This document shows positions 44,561-56,992 of a stretch of 64,000 nt of DNA, in pieces. Within the stretch, counting starts at the first letter, position 1, and the number at the start of each line of letters is the position of its first letter. This DNA comes from Istiophorus platypterus (Eukaryota > Chordata > Actinopteri > Istiophoriformes > Istiophoridae): contig CM029134.1 in NCBI GenBank assembly GCA_016859345.1, positions 11,333,560-11,397,559 of the forward strand, given 5' to 3'. Below the pieces are notes generated by a model. The model saw nothing but the letters and a program-made list of their open reading frames with translations. It ran no database searches and had not been told where the DNA came from. The translations under genes and the position numbers were made by a program.

Positions 44561-45821
44561 ACTGTCCCTTCATCTTTTTGACGATCAATACTGCAGCCTA
44601 ATCTTGTATTGGATGTTTACTATGATATGGTAATGAGATGTGTGTGTGTGTATCTATCTGCGTAAGTGTATGTGAGAGCACTTGTGCACATTTAACATCA
44701 AAAATATCTACAGCGATTTCGTCCCAGGATCAGTATTATGCCAGAATCACTGCTGACTTATGAAGTTTGGATCTTTCCACAGATGACTTTCAAAAAGAAC
44801 AAGGCAGAACTGACTGCATCTATTTCAGTCCGCAGGGAATAATCCTGTGTTCTAGGTATCTGGAAGAGGCAAGGGATCAAAAATCCGTCTCCTATGCAAC
44901 AGCGGAGTGTTTCATGAAGTTCCTTCTACTATAGTATCTTCTTCCATTTATAAATTGGAATATGGCTGAGGTAATTGGCACTTGTCCTCAGCTCTACTCC
45001 TGTATCTGCTACATTACCTGTACGGCTGGTGTTGGGAATGACATAGTATTCCTTCCGTTATGTAATTGACCAAATTAGATAGCACGTCTATGTTACTTTG
45101 GTGTGTCTCAGAAATAATAATCCGAAACAAAAAAAGAACACAATCCCTTTGAAATGCAAAGCTTTGAGTATAACAATGACAAAATGCCCACCCTGCTCTG
45201 ACAGATATTGAGTCAATACCCCAAAAAATCTGATGTCTGAAAAAAGTTGTGTTCTTAGTTTATTGCAGAAACGATTCTTGTTCTTGTTCTAAACATTCTT
45301 GTTTAGAATTGTTCGATATTTCAGGAGCATTAGCATAATGAGGTCTTACTATAAATTAATCACTAAAAACGATGCATATACTATATTTAACTGGTATTAA
45401 TATTATTATTACATTATCATTATTGCTATGAAACATATAATTAACTATGCTCTGTACATTAACTTAATTCAGAATATTCGACGTCTGAGGGATCATGAAT
45501 AATGCCAAGGAGCCTGAGAGAAAGAAAAAAAAGACAGCACTCCCTCTCCAGCTTATTACTACACAGCTGTACTGTAAGTACCAAATTTTTTTTTATGTTG
45601 CACATTTAGTTGCTTTTATCAACACCAGTTACATAAAACGCACAGTAAAAGGATCAGGAGCCAGCGTGGGCTGTTGGTAATACACACATGTGAGCAAGAT
45701 GCCAGAGGCAACATGAAGTCACTGACATAATTATCTAAACACATTTTATTATTTATCTCCATAATAAAACAGGCTTTACTGTTGTTGCATGTTATAAACC
45801 CATCACCACGGATGCCTGATC

Positions 45822-45917
45822 ATATCGTATCATATCATATAATATCATATCATATCATATCATATCATATCATATCATATCATATCATATCATATCATAT
45901 CATTCCATATCATATAT
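45822..45917 (+). repeat. ATCAT pentanucleotide microsatellite
   Basis: About 18 CATAT/ATCAT units, with degenerate units at both ends. Confidence 0.95.
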
Positions 45918-46879
45918 CATAATTGGTGTTTTTTTTAATTAGTTTGGTTTAATTTGCTGGCAGCCTGAGTGAATTTGGAGGCTAATAAATGTCTTTTATT
46001 GTCCCCTGGGAAAGCCATATGTTGGGGGTGGAGCAGTTGTCTGTCTTGTCTATCTGTCTGTCTCCTCCAAAGTTAAGATGAAACCTATGCCACGGTAGAA
46101 GCCTGGAGGACTGAAGTCCCCTTGTATTCTAGCCCATAGATCACAGAAGTTATGAAAGACTGCTCTCTGATCATTTCCATTTCTAAAATAATTTCCTTTG
46201 AACATTTCAAGTCACTTGTGCTTTTTATTTATAAAGCCTATTTAGACAATCAAGGAGTTGAAAATAATTAGGCTAGCATGCAGACAAGTATGGACATGTA
46301 TTCCCTTTCAATCAGTTAAAACCGGCTCTGTTAATTAAAGTTCAGAGCTGTTACTCTGCCCAAATAATTTTCTTATTAGCTACTGCCTTCCTTAGATCTG
46401 TTGTCAGCTGAGGATATTTTCTTTTGGTTGTTCCTTTTCTATAATTTTTTTTCTCTCAGAAATCCCACTGACCCATATAGTTGATCTCATTTTTGAAGTA
46501 TATAATATAGATTCCAAGTTAAGAGAGTGGAAGACTCTATTATTAGTCCCTTTTTAGGCGCGCAGCCTCCTTCTAGGTGCTGCCGCGTGTTGCTGAATTC
46601 CCTGAGTGAAGGCATTACCATCTCATTTGGGTTAGAGTGAGATTACCTCATGCAACCAAGCTGTTTCATCACAAAAAATGAAGCGGAGCTGAGCTGTTGC
46701 TGCTTACTGTTTATACAGGCTGCTGAAGGTAGAGACATTCCAGATACGTTTCACAAACATCACACATGACAACTTGTGATGCCACCTCACTGATGTTTCC
46801 CATGAAAGGTCTCTCACTAACAACAACATCCTATTGATCCCCCGCACCATTTTAACAACCCTCCTCGCACCCTCTCACA

Positions 46880-47190
46880 CATACACACCTGAGTGGGTAT
46901 GGATTGAAAAATATTAGCAGTTAGCAGCTAGCTTTGCCCCAGTGTGGTTGTCAATTAGGCCCAGTCATTGTGGGATCGGAGTCCTGCACAGGGAGAGGGT
47001 GAAGAAAATCAGAAGTGTAAATAACGGCTCATCCCTCAGTGCTGAATTAATATGCAATACTTACATTTTTGTGCTGATTAAAAGGCTGTGGCACGTGATG
47101 AGCTATCAAAACAAGAAATAAACTACCCGGATTAAAATTCTGCTTTTAATTGGATAGATGAAAGGAGCAATTAGTTACAGTTGAGTAAGT
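46880..47190. promoter_or_regulatory. Candidate enhancer with octamer-like and E-box sites
   Basis: The patch contains ATTAATATGCAAT (47046-47058), a POU/octamer-like word, a palindromic CACGTG E-box (47092-47097), TGTCAATTAGG (about 46949) and repeated AATTAG/TTAATTGG cores, without simple repeats. It resembles a vertebrate developmental enhancer. Confidence 0.28.
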
Positions 47191-47331
47191 CTTTTTTTCC
47201 AAGCCAGCTCGCCCTCATTTATTAGAAAAAGGGAAAAATAATAAAGCATTTCAACCACACTTGAGTTTATTTCTTCATTTTTGGAATTTTTTTTTTTTTT
47301 TGCAAGGGGCATCAATAGTCTTTATTTATAC

Positions 47332-47762
47332 TCAGTGGTCACTTACAGGTATACCTGTACAATTTTCTGTAATTCAGTATAACAGCTCTGACATAGTTTC
47401 TACCTTGACAAATTTGATCATGTTCACTTTATATTGACACCACTGGAAATGTCTAAATTCAATTATATGTTAATTACTGAGGTCCTAGTTAAATGTGGTG
47501 GTGTTTTGGACTACATGATATTGTGAGGTGCTTCTTTTTTTTGTCCTTCCTGATTACATAATTACAAAAAAAACTTGCTGTCCATTACAATGCTATTACT
47601 AGCTATTACCTCAAAGCTAAAACATATAATTTGATTAACTTTTCTAAGAAGGTGTCAAACAAAAACTGAAATTAACTAAATATTGAAGGTTGACTTAATG
47701 GCAGAGCAGTTGCATTGGCTTGCATTAGTATGAACAGATGTACCTAATAAAGTGACCCCTGA
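47332..47762. mobile_element. Decayed MITE with TTATTAGGTAC-type inverted ends (element A)
   Basis: The left end tcagtggtcact and the right end read in reverse, tcaggggtcact, match. Both continue into related sequence: caggtatacctgtac on the left and ttattaggtacatctgttc on the right. The element is about 430 bp and has no coding capacity. Ends of the cagtggtcactttattaggtac type recur in vertebrate DNA transposons; the superfamily is not certain (hAT-like is my guess). No clear target-site duplication remains. Confidence 0.7.
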
Positions 47763-47847
47763 TTGGATTTCTACTTATTGTGAGGGTTGTTCTCCATATG
47801 GTTGTGGTTTAACGAAGCTGCACCTATGAGTATGATCACATCCTGCA

Positions 47848-48571
47848 CAGTTGCTAGTGTATTAGGTACATCTAGCCAAAACTGATGCAGTCAACTAAAA
47901 TAACAGTAGCAATTTATTTTAATTCCTCCCATTTGGTATTTATAAGTAGTATATACACATTTGATATATAGTTTTAACACTATAATGTAGCTGTAAACAG
48001 ATAAGGTAATTATAAGTGTTTTAAGTGCAAGTGTAAGTACAATATTTATCAACTATTGTAACATCTCCTATGATGACATGAAGACAAATATATTACAGTG
48101 TTATAAGTCATTTATTAAATGTTTGTATGCTTCTTGTGACTCTTAAATAGGAAACTTTAAGTGTTAGCAGTGCAACATTATGGTCATATTGGTGGCTGTG
48201 GTTTGTGGTGCTGTTTATATGTATTGTGTGGTGTTTCTAATGATAGATTAATTAGTCAATTAGTTAATCAACTAATTAATTAATCAGTTAATTGATTAAT
48301 TAATTAATTAATTAATTAATTAATTAATTGACTCACAACCTAAAAATGCTGGACAAAATATGAGAAACTCCTCTCACTATAACACAATACAACTCAAAAC
48401 CACCACAAAAATACAAAGTCCAAAAAGGTCATAGAATTTTATCAACGCTTACTTAAAGTAGTTATTACTATAGTTAAACATTATAACCTTCATGAAGGGA
48501 GGTGTTTCTTTGCAATGCTGGTGTACCCATTTGTTCAATCTGGCTAGGTGTCCCTAATAAACTGGCAACTG
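47848..48571. mobile_element. Decayed MITE with TTATTAGGTAC-type inverted ends (element B)
   Basis: The left end cagttgctagtgtattaggt continues acatctagccaaaactgatg. The right end in reverse reads cagttgccagtttattaggg and continues acacctagccagattga. The inverted ends are about 35-40 bp with few mismatches, and the element is about 724 bp. It contains an AATT-rich microsatellite (48283-48330) and no transposase. It lies 85 bp from element A and belongs to a related family. No target-site duplication is clear. Confidence 0.75.
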
Positions 48572-48599
48572 GGTGTCAAAAAAGTGTCAAAAAAATAAA

Positions 48600-51500
48600 A
48601 AGTAAAGATTGAATGGGAAGACCTCAGATCCTAGAGATCTCTCGCTTGTGCTACACAGATGGCACCATGGATAAACTGCCCACCACACTTAAGTCTCTCT
48701 ATTTGATCCTGGCTGGTGGATACAAATAGAAACCTTCTCCTCCTTGTTGGCATCCATTTCTGCTCAGTCTATATTTGTTAGATCTATGCTGTTTGTTCTG
48801 TACGTCTGTAGCAGTGATGCATGCATTTTGTTATTTTATAGATATATAATTTCTATATATATAGGTTTGATTTGGTAACTGTTGCAGGCAGACGGGCAGG
48901 GTTATAGCTGCAGTATTAAAGGATATGTTTCCCGTTGTGGAGAGTGAGACAAGATGACCAGCAGTGTCGTTCTGTTATTGCACCAACCTTACTCATCAAT
49001 CAGAAATCAAAGCTTTGACCGTTGCCAACATTAAAGGGTTGCTGCTGGCACGTCCTGTGCCAAGATACTGTAGGTCACAGGGAGGCTCATCACTGATCAT
49101 GAGGGGGAGGGTGGCTACTCCTGAGCCATGCCAGGCATGGTTCCAGTCAACAATTGTACTGGAATATATAGTGATTAAACACAGTGCAGCTGTGGACCAC
49201 TGAAATGATTGTAGTATGACACATTTTTTAAAATCCATCAGGAATTTACAGATGTAATTTTTTTATGAAAACAAGATAAATATAAAATAGTGAAATAGTG
49301 AAATAGTGAAAAGCAAGTTAAAATGAGTTTAACTGAAAGAACATTTTTGCAATGATTAAATGAATAATATATGTATATATAATTTTGCTTATATTGTTAA
49401 GTATCCTTCTACAAACATTTGTTGTAAAAGTAAAGCTAGACTATTTGCATGTTGCCTAAGGGCCTGCAGACATATTCTTATTTCAGGTTGATTTGGGGTT
49501 TCAACCTCAGAAATAAACCTCACATTTATTTTAAAAAAAAAAAAAAGGGAGGGAAATCCAATTCATCCAAGTAACCAGGATGCCAGAGCTGTCACTTGCA
49601 GGCTGTGTCAAAAAAAGAACTTTTAATCCTGATTCCACTCATCTGCGTTTAAGGTGTGTTCACCATGTTTTCTCCACCCCTTTTGGGATTTTGTCTCAGG
49701 CGAGATGTCTGTTTATCTGAATCATACAGAAGAACTTCAACTGAGCCATCTTTGCATTCAAAATGTGTCTTTAAGATCCCAAGGAAGTCAGAGTTAGCAA
49801 TCAAGCTAACCGCTGTAACTCTCTTTGATCTGCTGCTTCATCCACACATTAATAATCCCATTAAGTTGAATGTAATTTGCAGCAAACATTAGATATTATT
49901 TACCTTTAATTGAATGTTTTTTCCTGAGTTGTTCTTCAAGATGTTTAATTTTTATCAATTTTGGATTGACTTAAAGTGTAACTATTAAGATGTGTAAATG
50001 TGTGTAATAAGTGACGGAATTTTGAAGTGTGCATAGTATAGCTGTTAGATAATGTTTTGGTTTTTCTTTAAATTATTTGAAGATGATTGCTTTTAGCTGT
50101 CCCAGTGTTGCTCACCATGCTGCTCATCAACACTGGACAAGCGAAATCCATTCATCCTGAAAACATGTGTGCCAGAAAATCTACCGCATACTGCTGCTTC
50201 ACAGCATCACCAGTGACGAGGGCTGTTTTGCAAGGGGCGGCGTCTCTCAAAATTGAGATGGAGCCATATAACAAATCCCCATTTAGAAAAAATATGTGCA
50301 ACATAACATGCATGTTTCATGATGTCAGTGACAAGACATTCTGAGTTGGCAGCATGTCCCACGCAATGTAGTTTATGCCTTTACTAGCATTTGGAGTATC
50401 TTAATTCTTGTGCAGAGACTGTGATTTAGTCTTTTTTGTGTGTACCAGGACATGTTTATGGGCTAATAGGCCTTTGTTAGTAGTACTCTATTTATTTAAT
50501 ACAATTGTAGTGTGAACAGAAGGAATAATAAACAGGCTGACTAAACATACGATTCTTCTTTTGGGCTGAGAAAACCCTGTGTAAGGACACAAAAGGGGGA
50601 CGTTTCCACTGCGGAAAGTAAATTCTTTTGAAGTGGAACTAATCATCTGAGGGATGGTTCTCGTTGTCCTAACAACGCAGCTGAATTGGAATGAGCCTTC
50701 TTTTTTGTGGAAGATATGTTTTCTTTTTTACATTCAGAACTGATGATGATAGTAGTTTCACGCCCTGTCCACCCACATTGTCCGTCCAAACTTCTTTGCA
50801 GATAAGTCTTTACTTGGAGACGCCGAACACACGGCGGGTGACTCTTGGACTGTGACGTCAGCCTCACTCCTCTGTCTCCCAGTCTTTACGCTTTTTAATA
50901 CCGTTAGAATGAAAAGGGAATCTCACAGCAAATCCCCTCCAATAACAGTTCTTTCTTAGAGTGTGAAAAGATCAAGACTCTTAAACTACTCCTATATCAT
51001 AATGTACCAGTCACTCTTAAGATAATACTGCTCTAATGTTTAAAGTTTGGGTCGCTTTCAACAAAATCCAGAGTGAAATACGTACAGTATACATATTGAT
51101 GTTAATGTAAAAATTTCAATGCATTTAAGCAGTACTTGAAGTAAACAAATACATTTTCTTAATCTAGAAATTCTTTGTATATGTACTGAAGAAGGCAAAA
51201 TAGCCAAAATATTCAATAACAATTAGCTTTAATGCTCTTATTTCTTTTTATGTTAGAGTATCTTGAATAAAGCAATTCAAGCTACTATTAAAGGGTCTAT
51301 ACAGGGATGTTTCTATTTTATTAACATTTTTCTAGTGAAAAAAAAAATCTGGGCTAGTGGATCTCTCTCTTTATCTCATCTCCATTTTTGAAAGCTGTGC
51401 AATTTTTAGTCGTAGTACTTCCATCCTTCCTTCAAATAAAGATCTAATAATTATTAGGTTGTTTTTATTTTTCTGACATATACGGACTGAATGTAGTGGA

Positions 51501-54500
51501 CAGTGTAAAGTCAATTTTTTCTTATCTCAGTGTGATTAACTTTCAAATTAAGATTAAATTAAAAATGACCCAAGGGAAAATAAAATTAAGGACCTGTTCA
51601 CATTTGCATGCTTTGTACTCTGAGTGATATAGGTCTAAATTAAGTCTACGTAGAGCAAATTAAACTACTCTCTGTGAAGGCTTTGCCAGTCATTTATAAT
51701 GAATAAGGTGAACGTTTCTTTCCATACTTGTTCATATTACTGGTTTTATTAGGTAGCGAAAGGTTGCATCAAAGTGAATGGAGGGGGGGGTGACTATAAT
51801 GATGTTCTTACTAAATATAGTACATGTAGTTTACAAACCCAGTAAGCAATTATTGGCTGGAGTGACGGGGTCTCACTGTGACAGCTCCTTTGTCTAAAGC
51901 TGAGGGGATGTAACTGTGTGCTCCAGCTTGCGTCCATGGTCTCCTCACTGGCCCTCAGGGAATTGAAAAAGGTAACTGGCTGTCTGACCTCAGACTGAGA
52001 GAATTCCAATCTCTTTCTGTTACTAAATCTTTATCTTTACACAGGCTGTATAGCTTCGCCTCTCTTGAGTTATAAACTGTCGGCCTTTCTGCTAGTCCTA
52101 TAGTCATCCAGCCATTTTATTGCCTCAGTGGGGGTACAGGGTTCAGGCAGGAGTCATCCCCAAAACAGAGGTGAACTGTTTTGGGGAAAGCATCTTGGCT
52201 ACTGTGCTAACTTATCATTCAGACTTGTTGAGGCTTTGGGGGAGCACAAAACAAACACAGGGTGGATTCTTCATTGTAAAATAGATGTAGATTTTAGCAC
52301 AGAGACAGATTGTCACACAAATAAATAAAAGCTCTTGTTACAAGTTTAAAATATTTACCTCCTTATCCCAAATAAACAAATAACCTGTAGTTTGAAAGTC
52401 ATATTTTGTAAATGAAAATTGGTACGGAAATGTTTGCATTGATTATCAGTCAAATCTAAATGAATGATAAATCAAGATTTAACGATTAACAAAGTTTTTT
52501 GTAGGCACCAGAACTTGTGAGCTACACTTTTTTTACCATTCATACTTTGTATGGCTCTATTAAGCTTTTCTACTATGTTTTCATGCATATTATAAAGTAT
52601 AAGCAAACTTCTGTTGGCTACATAAGTCTACATTATTCATAAATTCTCTCATAAATGATTTATTTATTGTGAAATTGTGCCTTGCAGAGCGTGACACCTA
52701 AAGAACAATAGATTTGAAATTTTTATTAGGTTTTAAAATAGTAAGATCCTGGAAAAAAAAAAAAATTCTCTTGGATATTTTCAATTTAATTTTTTTTTTT
52801 CAACTTTCCAGAACAGCAGCCTGTTGGCGGTAAGATAATGAATGCAGCCAGAGATTTTTGCGAAACAAATTAGACCCATGACGAGTCTGTGCTGATAACT
52901 ATAGTGAAGTATTTGTATTAGTGAGAGGCAGGTGGCAGCCAAAAGAACAAAGTCATTCTCAGTGTAAAAAGCACAGACTTGTACCCAGCAGCCATAAATC
53001 TACATGATGTTCAGTTAATGCAGAAGCTTCTGACACACCAATTAATGTGTATTTACACTGCTGATGAAGGATTTGGCAGCAGTGTGTTTGCCTTGACGTC
53101 ACATAGGGCTGGATCTCTGGTCGCGGTGACAGGAGAAGACAACTCTGTCTCACTCAGCTGAGGACAATAACAGCAGGTTATTCCTTGACATTTTCTTTTT
53201 AATGGTGAAACCCATGTTTGGATGCTGAATCCTTTCAGTCTTGTCACTGTGTCCCTGCATGTTCTCTGCTGAAGCTTCACCAGCAGCACACACACTATTA
53301 CTGACTGGAGCAGGTTAGGGCCGGATACAGCAGATAAGCTTGTGGAACACTTGGATGTAGGCAATTTCTAGTTCTTGTCGGTTAGAAGAAATTCAGTCCT
53401 TTAGAGGATACAAACTCATAATCCTCAAGGAACCTTATTTTTTCTCTCCAGCTAGAAACTGCTTCTTTTAAAGCCTAATTGTGGAGACTGATGTCCTAGA
53501 AATTCAAAATGCTTAGCAACAACAATGTCCAAGAATACATTTTTCTTAACAGTGCGATTGATCGTTTGCATTGTATTATCGTTCAGATCGTCCAAGTATC
53601 CCTTGGCTTGCTGGTATTTTTGTCATTTTTACATGCCATGCGGTATCTGGTTGCCATTGTCATCACGGCAGACTGGGAGCCAGGGAGAGGACGCCAGCGC
53701 TGTGCCAGTTGGCTCAAGTAGTGAAAACACAAGGCAGACACAGCACGGTTCTAATCTTCGTCGTTCCAGACATGAAGGTCACTTTTGTGGCGACTGCAGT
53801 TTTTATGTGTCCCATTATTCACAAGACAGATTCCATACACTACAGTGTGTACGGATCTATAAAACTACCTTCAGTAGATCAGATTTCATAATGCTTTAGT
53901 CACATGGGTATTTAACAAGATTTTGCCCCATACATTATTAAAATGTTGATTTTACTTTTAAAATATAGGGAAATAAATTGAGGTGAAGTTATTCATTGGT
54001 GGTTATGTAACAGTGGGTGAGCCAGGGCCACTCCACTGATCAAGAAAACAGGAATAGCACAAGTCTATTATTAGGATGTAAGTCACCATCAGAAATGGCA
54101 CACAGAAAATTGCATATCTTGCTTGTAATATTTCTCTTGCACTTTTCCCAGAATTATATAACAACATCAAATGTACAGATAGTAGGATTTTGGATTCAGC
54201 AGAGGTTTGCAATGATTGTGTATTTAATGAGACCTATCCCCATATTCTGTTATAAAAAAAAAACAAGCATAAAAGCTGCTCCCCTTTTTGCTGAATTGCA
54301 TTCACTGTAGCATATGACAAATAAAAAAATGTGTGTACCTTAAGTTATTTTATAGCTTTATCAGTTTTCATGCAGCTCTCCTGCCTGTGGACCTATCCTC
54401 CTGGTGGTGCTTTGCCTGGTAGACAATAGTCCTGCAAATATCAGGGGCCAAGTCATTATCTTCTGCTCAGCAGGTGTAGACATTATTGGAGTGTTGAACT

Positions 54501-56490
54501 AATGATATGTAATGAGCTCTCTGTGACACATGTCTCGCCACCCTTACTATCATGGGGCCCATTAATAGATAACAGCGTCGTAATTAGCTTCGTTGGGAAG
54601 CCATCCTAAGCTTATGAATACATCAAACTATATTTAAGTTGTGTTTGTACACTGTGTGCTGTTTTTCACGTTTTGTGTTCCTGCACTGGGCAGAAAAGTG
54701 TGTTAATCTTGCTTTTTTGGTTGTTTGGTGAATTTGGTTTGTGCATAAACATGGTGATGCATCCATACAATCAAAGCACTGATACTATGTTTAGTACACA
54801 CAATTGCCCTTTCAAAGCATGTGCATCTACAACTGTCTGTATCTACTTCTATTCCATGACTAACAAAGGGGACAAATCATTATTTGCTTTGTTTTTCCAT
54901 TATACTCAGTAGCCTAAACTGAAAGCATGGGACGTGAATAAATGGCTATCTTAAAAATTTATATTGCAAATGGTTTTGATGTTGTATCCCACCGCAAACA
55001 CTTTCAGGCTTCTGCAGGTCTCCTAGCAACGGCAAACAAAGGCAGGACCCATCTCAAGTTTCCTGTGGAGCGGCCAGTCCGGCGTGCCTTTGATCTTGAC
55101 TGGGAAAATAGCTGAGTGGGCACTACTCGCATTTGTCTTTCATTTACTCCAGCCCCCCATGCCCCCCTTCCCTGAAACAGCCAAATCTTCATCTGTCCCC
55201 AGCAACCAATGGCCCTCCTGTATAATCAACCATAGCAAAGTAAGTCAGTGAAGCACTACAAAGTTTAGTCGAAATTAGACATTTTCGGTTTGCGGCATAG
55301 TCGCGTATACTGTCATTTGGGATTTTTCTGTGCAGGGGATTGAGTGTGTAAAACCGAAATTTTATGGTAACCTTTGTTTCTATTGTTTACAGACTTTATC
55401 AACCTGTGTCCCAGGACTTTGAAATAAAATCCTCAAACAATTAAGGCATCTATAACCTTACCTTTAGAAACATTTTAAGATTGTATGAACTTTAACCAAT
55501 CTTAAAGTACTATTTGTATATCCTGAAAGTACCGTTAAATGCAGAAAACTGGGTACACCTTAGAGCCGATGTGGATTAAAGTCGTGAAAGTCATGGGGCT
55601 GCCACAGAGTGCTCCGATTAAAGTTCTACATGAAGAATTTAGACTGTGCAGGGAAAACAAATATTTAGAACTGGATTCTCAGTGTTTTGTAATATTTTCG
55701 AGGTTAGTCCCAGAAATAAAAAAATATAAATAACAGCTTCATTCTGTGCATAAACATGACCAAAGATAGATAGGGCAATGTATCTTAAGGCTATTGAATT
55801 TTATCTTACTCCACTGCTCTGCTTTGCTTTCATCCAAAACAGCTCATACAGCTCAGGAGATTAAACAAATTGAAGTGTTACACACTGTTTTGGTGTAATT
55901 TACTGTAATTGATGTTTCTATCTAGTGCTGAGGCCTTCTAAAGCAATTGCTTGTGTTTGTAGGAAGACATGCAGCCCAGTGGGGTGTATTGACTCAGGCT
56001 GTTGACTAATACTGCTCTATTGGCATGTTTTAATGCTCTCCCATTGTTTGACTAACACACTCCTCTGTACTGTTAAAAGCACACCTTGCATACTGCTGAA
56101 GATGAGGATCAGAGTGTGTTTAATGCTTTTTATTTCCTCACATCCAGGCAATGGAAATAAACAAGTTTTCTTCTGGTTTGAATGGGTCAATATAGGTTGT
56201 CTGACCGGGCTCTATAACTCAGCTGATAGCCCAGTTTTCCTGCACCTCTCAAACTGCTCAGCAAATTCTTGCATCTGAGCCTTAAACTCTGTTCCTCTTG
56301 ATGTTATTAAATATTGTCGAAAGTTATATTGTTTGTTATAATATACAGATTAACTTGCAATGTAGTCAACTTGTGCAGCAATAACATGTACAAAACTACA
56401 CTGACAGAGCCAGTTCTTGTGCTTGACAATCCATTATTGACCAGTGAGAGCGGCCTGTTTAAAGAGTTTCGGCATAACTTTATTTTGTTG
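48600..56490. other. Gene desert downstream of zic6, third part
   Basis: No gene supported. Overlapping open frames at 53509-53899 and a short hydrophobic-start frame near 50087 were examined and not accepted. It has two perfect CRE palindromes, a palindrome CCATGCCAGGCATGG (49126-49140) and an X-box-like CCTAGCAACGG (55022-55032). Confidence 0.5.
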
Positions 56491-56492
56491 AA

Positions 56493-56992
56493 GATGTGGA
56501 AGAAGTAATCACATCCTTTACTTATTTTAGCACAATGAAAAGATGCTCCATCACAAGTCATAGTTCTGCAATTTTTTTAAATATTTAATGAGTAAAAGTT
56601 TTAAAAAGCAAATCTACTCATTGTGCAGAAAAATGGCACTTTTAAATGTTGTTGTATATAAGTATGATTGTATTTCATAATAATAAACAGTTAATATCTT
56701 TACATTAACATATAAACACATTTTTGATGTTGTACTTCATTATGGTGGAGCTGAATTGAAGTAATTTATATATTGTTTGGTAGATAACAGCATTATCAAC
56801 ATATGTCTTATATGCAAAATCCTAATCTGTTAAGTATAATAACTATTGCTGTGATATAAATATAGGGGGGAAAAAGTACAGCACTTTCCTCTGAAATGTA
56901 GTGGAATAGAAGTATAAAGTTGCAAAAATAAAAACATTCTAGTATCTTACTCAGCTATTACAATACTTAAGTAAATATACTCACCACCACCG
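56493..56992. mobile_element. Common teleost MITE (gtggaagaagta ... ccaccac family), decayed
   Basis: The left end gtggaagaagtaatcacatc, the interior blocks ctactcattgtgcagaaa and ctctgaaatgtagtggaata, and the right end acttaagtaaatatactcac before caccaccg match a repeat I recognise as very frequent in fish genomes. Its ends are inverted (gtggtgga / tccaccac type). Length is about 500 bp with no ORF; numerous changes show it is old. Confidence 0.75.

Larger units (their letters stand above)
43900..47330. other. Gene desert downstream of zic6, middle part
   Basis: No gene supported. It holds the ATCAT microsatellite and motif-dense, repeat-poor patches at 44400-44560, 46180-46400 and 46880-47190 that look like developmental enhancers. 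Confidence 0.5.

Noticed and set aside
49126..49140. Palindrome CCATGCCAGGCATGG considered as a p53-type site
   Set aside because: It does not meet the RRRCWWGYYY half-site rule; kept only as a palindrome.
50087..50344. Frame beginning with a signal-peptide-like hydrophobic stretch
   Set aside because: It begins with TTG, not ATG; the later part matches nothing and no flanking exons are evident.
53509..53899. Three overlapping plus-strand frames up to 124 codons
   Set aside because: Different frames are open over the same DNA without any protein resemblance; this reflects few stop codons, not coding.
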